Below, piece by piece: positions 61,601 to 64,000 of a stretch of 64,000 nt of DNA. Source of the DNA: Ferruginibacter sp. (GTDB taxonomy: Bacteria; Bacteroidota; Bacteroidia; Chitinophagales; Chitinophagaceae). The position numbers and the translations under genes were made by a program. The DNA lies in the NCBI GenBank assembly GCA_013141435.1, contig JABFQZ010000020.1, forward strand, positions 40,095 through 104,094, in the 5' to 3' direction. A model generated the notes under the pieces. The model saw nothing but the letters and a program-made list of their open reading frames with translations. It made no database searches and had not been told where the DNA came from. The first letter of the stretch is position 1; the number at the start of each line of letters is the position of its first letter.

Positions 61601-62287
61601 TGGGAATTGTTAGATGCTACCACAAATGTAATTATACAAACATCTACCAATGTTGTACCATCGTTTACGCCACTACCTATTGGTCAATATAAATATCGTT
61701 TAATTGCTTTCGATACTACCACTTGCAATAAAATAGATACATCGGCATATTTCAATATTAAAGTTGTTCAAAAACCACAAGCTGCTTTTACATGGGCTCC
61801 TAATCCGCCACAAGCCAATGTGCCAGTAAGGTTTTCTAATATTTCTAATTTTGCAAATACATATTTATGGAACTTTGGCGATGGCGAAAGCGCTACAAAT
61901 TTTGCACCTACTCATGAGTATAATGCTACTGGCACATATACTGCTGAGCTTATTGCATATAGTATTGCTGGTTGTACCGATACTTTTAGGCTGCCAGTAA
62001 ATGTAATTGTAAACCCATTGTTAGATGTACCAAATGCATTTACACCTGGACGTTTTGGTGCAAATAGTATTATAAGTGTAAGAGGTTTTGGTATTGCTAA
62101 AATGGATTGGAAAATTTACAACAGATGGGGGCAAATTGTTTTTAAATCTGATAATAAAAAAAATGGTTGGGATGGAACATTTAAAAGTAAATTGCAACCA
62201 ATAGATGTATATAGTTATATTTTAGATGTAGAATTTACAGATGGAATAAAATTAAGAAAGACAGGAGATATAACTCTGTTGAGGTAA
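58694..62287 (+). CDS. giant secreted protein with SBBP-like repeats, PKD domains and T9SS type-B sorting domain (paralog 2)
   Basis: Same full-length architecture as the preceding ORF (FVQNKGQWNSNINYKSD...VPNAFTPGRFGANSIISVRGFGIAKMDWKIYNRWGQIVFKSDNKKNGWDG). TTG start. Confidence 0.92.
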   Translation: MTIKNKILYTFAVFLILIMNKKTGFAQMQFVQNKGQWNSNINYKSDFSTGALFLENNGFTVLLNDPNDVIKAAQYSHRHFENENTSASKEFIFHSFAYNVSFLGASKNITSTPDKPLDTYNNYFIGSDEKTWAGNCKVYNAITYKNVYPNIDVRYYSTQDKLKYDFIIHPGGNPNAIALRYDGVTNLNVKNKELIISTSLGAVKELAPYTYQINTKGTEEIIAKYEVKDNVVTFNVNNYDATATLIIDPQLIFSTLTGSAANNYGFTATPGADGSFFAGGIAFSQGYPLTTGAFQTTFNGGKYDMAIFKFSANGSQKIYSTYIGGAKEDQPHSMIADAVGNLIIAGRTNSNNYPLRTGIPATGSGYDIVITKLNAAGTDIIGSTKIGGSANDGVNIEQNDLTTTLGTSSIRRNYGDDARSEVILDAANNIIVASCTNSTNFPLLNAAQNTFGGLQDGVVLKLNTNLSALLFSTYYGGSGDDACFVASINPINNNLYIAGATASNNLLGSTSSTIGANSQGNIDGFVTIFSPNGSLLKTTYLGTNGIDLVYGIKFDKKGFPYVTGTTTGTWPVINATYSNANSKQFIAKIQPDLSAYIYSTVFGGASSVPKISPVAFLVDRCENVYVSGWGGGENSQNGFTMGNTSGMPLVNPLAIPSDGKDFYFFILQKDALSQLFGTYFGQNGGEGDHVDGGTSRFDDNGIIYQAICANCGGRIPPQINFPTTPGVWARTNGSQGCNQAAVKIEMNFSGVASLVQSEIDGEINDTLGCIPLTVNFKDTKAKGITYYWNFNSLDFPNAVDATTTTPQTSFTFNTVGVFRVRLISEDLSTCNQRDTSYITIRTGKDKVLPSFTNIKIGPCTSKVFQFANTSTSIAGIPFLPQTFVWDFGDGSPLDTADFTENITHTFASSGTYNVKLSVFDIRFCNAPKDTLIPLRINDNVKAIPKSNELGCALYTPVFENLSLAGLSWKWELLDATTNVIIQTSTNVVPSFTPLPIGQYKYRLIAFDTTTCNKIDTSAYFNIKVVQKPQAAFTWAPNPPQANVPVRFSNISNFANTYLWNFGDGESATNFAPTHEYNATGTYTAELIAYSIAGCTDTFRLPVNVIVNPLLDVPNAFTPGRFGANSIISVRGFGIAKMDWKIYNRWGQIVFKSDNKKNGWDGTFKSKLQPIDVYSYILDVEFTDGIKLRKTGDITLLR

Positions 62288-62372
62288 GGTTTTTGGCAGT
62301 TAGATATTTTTACAAAAAAATAAAATAACTAATGTCGAATAACAAATAATGATAAATAATTAACAACCAATC

Positions 62373-63392
62373 TTGCATAAATTAAAACACATATTAGTAC
62401 TAAATATTTTCCTTTTTTTGGGATTGTGTACTCATGCGCAGGATTTACATTTTTCTCAATTTTTTAATTCGCCGCTTACTACAAACCCTGCTAATACTGG
62501 ATTTATTCCCGATGCCGATTATAGGCTTGGAGTAAACTACCGAAACCAATGGAGTAGTATTTTAGGAGCGCCATACAAAACTATGAGTGCCTTTGCCGAT
62601 GCTCAATTATTTAAAAATAAATTAGAAAATAGTTGGATTGGTTTGGGAGGTGTTATACTTAGCGATAAAGCTGGTAGCGGAAGTTTAAAGTCAGATAAAT
62701 TTTATGGCTCAGTTGCATTTCATCAAATGCTTGGCTACAGTAGCTTGCTAAGTGCAGGATTTAATTTGGGCTACGTTTCTAAAAGAATAGACCCTACAAA
62801 TTTAAAATTTCCCGATCAGTTTAACGGTAAATTTTTTGATGGTACAACACCAACTTCAGTACAATTTAACAATCTTAATATTGATTATTATGATATGCAA
62901 GTAGGTATGAATTATGCTTACTTCCCCGATGAAAATACATATATAAATGCGGGCTACTCTATACATCATGTAAACAAACCTAAAGAAACTTTTTTTGGTG
63001 ACAATACATCTAATGGTAAAATACCAATACGTCATATTGGTTTTGTAAATGCTATTTTAAAAGTAAACCCTAGGGTAATAATAAATCCTAATATTTATTT
63101 TACTACACAAACAAATGCAATAGAAATAAATGGTGGTTTAAATGCTAATTATAATTTATCAGAATTTGGCGAAAGTCAACTCATTGCTGGGTTATATTAC
63201 AGGTATAAAGATGCAATAATACCTATGTTGGGTTTAGAAACAAAAAAATTGTCGGTTACTTTAAATTATGATATAACATTATCAAAACTAAGTAAATTTA
63301 ATAATTTTAGAGGTGCAGCAGAAATAAGTATTGTAAAGAAAGGCTTTTATCCTAGCAATGTTGATAAGCAAACTTTGTGCCCCAAATTTTAA
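62373..63392 (+). CDS. PorP/SprF family type IX secretion system membrane protein
   Basis: AQDLHFSQFFNSPLTTNPANTGFIPDADYRLGVNYRNQWSSILGAPYKTMSAFADAQLF. TTG start. Confidence 0.93.
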   Translation: MHKLKHILVLNIFLFLGLCTHAQDLHFSQFFNSPLTTNPANTGFIPDADYRLGVNYRNQWSSILGAPYKTMSAFADAQLFKNKLENSWIGLGGVILSDKAGSGSLKSDKFYGSVAFHQMLGYSSLLSAGFNLGYVSKRIDPTNLKFPDQFNGKFFDGTTPTSVQFNNLNIDYYDMQVGMNYAYFPDENTYINAGYSIHHVNKPKETFFGDNTSNGKIPIRHIGFVNAILKVNPRVIINPNIYFTTQTNAIEINGGLNANYNLSEFGESQLIAGLYYRYKDAIIPMLGLETKKLSVTLNYDITLSKLSKFNNFRGAAEISIVKKGFYPSNVDKQTLCPKF

Positions 63393-63405
63393 TAAAAAAA
63401 TATTA

Positions 63406-63921
63406 GTGAAAAAAATATTTCTTTTTTGCATAATCTGTATTGCAAACTTTGCTACAACTGCCCAAGTAAATGATGAACTACAGCCTGCATATTTGCGCAT
63501 AACAAATGTACCTCCTTTTAAATTACTTGTGGCTCCAGATAGTACATTATTTGAAAAAATAAATTTAAAAAAAAGGAAGCCAACAATAATAATGGTTTTT
63601 AGCCCCGATTGCGATCATTGTATAATATCTACACAAAATTTAATAGCCAATTATAAGTTGTTTAAGAAAGTACAAATTATTTTAGCTACTTCGAGCCCAT
63701 TTGCAAATGTAAATAAGTTTTATACCGATTTGAATTTAGCAAATTATCCTAATATAAAAGTAGGACAAGATAATACGTATTTTCTTGGTCAGTTTTTTAG
63801 TGTACGTAGTTTTCCATCAATATACTTGTATGATAAAAAAGGGAATTTTAAAAAATATTTTGACAGTAATTCACCTGTCTTCGCCACTGGGACACCCAAG
63901 CCTAAAATTCAAATATTTTAG
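63406..63921 (+). CDS. exported thioredoxin-like protein
   Basis: VKKIFLFCIICIANFATTAQ signal; IIMVFSPDCDHCIISTQNL CxxC; FFSVRSFPSIYLYDKKGNFKKYF. GTG at 63406 preferred over ORF-track ATG at 63358. Confidence 0.82.
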   Translation: MKKIFLFCIICIANFATTAQVNDELQPAYLRITNVPPFKLLVAPDSTLFEKINLKKRKPTIIMVFSPDCDHCIISTQNLIANYKLFKKVQIILATSSPFANVNKFYTDLNLANYPNIKVGQDNTYFLGQFFSVRSFPSIYLYDKKGNFKKYFDSNSPVFATGTPKPKIQIF

Positions 63922-64000
63922 CTAAATATTTTTGTTCTTCTGTGATTAGAATCGTTTTGTATGTTACTTTTTTTGTTATTGGATGTTCTACTTTAACAGC
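63902..64000 (-). CDS. 3' end of a minus-strand CDS running off the window, function unknown
   Basis: Open frame ...AVKVEHPITKKVTYKTILITEEQKYLAKIFEF* to window edge; overlaps the convergent thioredoxin-like gene by 20 nt. Confidence 0.3.
   Translation of the reverse strand, partial: AVKVEHPITKKVTYKTILITEEQKYLAKIFEF

Overview
AT-rich chromosomal window from a Bacteroidota (Chitinophagales/Sphingobacteriales-like) bacterium, dominated by housekeeping genes. No tRNA, rRNA, CRISPR array, prophage or intact transposon was recognised. Genes include a TonB receptor (partial), DUF2807, a LytTR two-component pair, recG, a DEAD-box helicase, a CorC-like protein, PAP2, two tandem LTA-synthase-like sulfatases, glmM, a NifS-like enzyme, a THUMP methyltransferase, a LolC-like protein, rbfA, an MsbA-like exporter, bshA, an EnvC-like protein, dut, ispF, ahcY, fabI, rplU-rpmA, a histone H1-like KAP-repeat protein, maeB and mlaEF. 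Type IX secretion/gliding components are porV, gldJ (next to murF), and a terminal cluster of two giant paralogous type-B cargo proteins, a PorP/SprF partner and a thioredoxin-like protein. Observations most worth follow-up: (1) a ~200-nt structured leader upstream of ahcY with a SAM-II-like signature and long inserted hairpins; (2) three direct repeats at exact 21-bp spacing between an OmpR-type two-component operon and a divergent DUF1573 gene; (3) a diverged dispersed intergenic repeat family (four copies); (4) a T9SS cargo cluster whose genes consistently use non-ATG starts; (5) an unlisted 32-aa membrane sORF with its own -7 box; (6) a frameshifted OmpA-like pseudogene; (7) a perfect 17-bp inverted repeat upstream of an orphan AAA/DUF4143 ATPase. 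No clearly new multi-gene system was found; the novelty candidates are mostly non-coding or regulatory.
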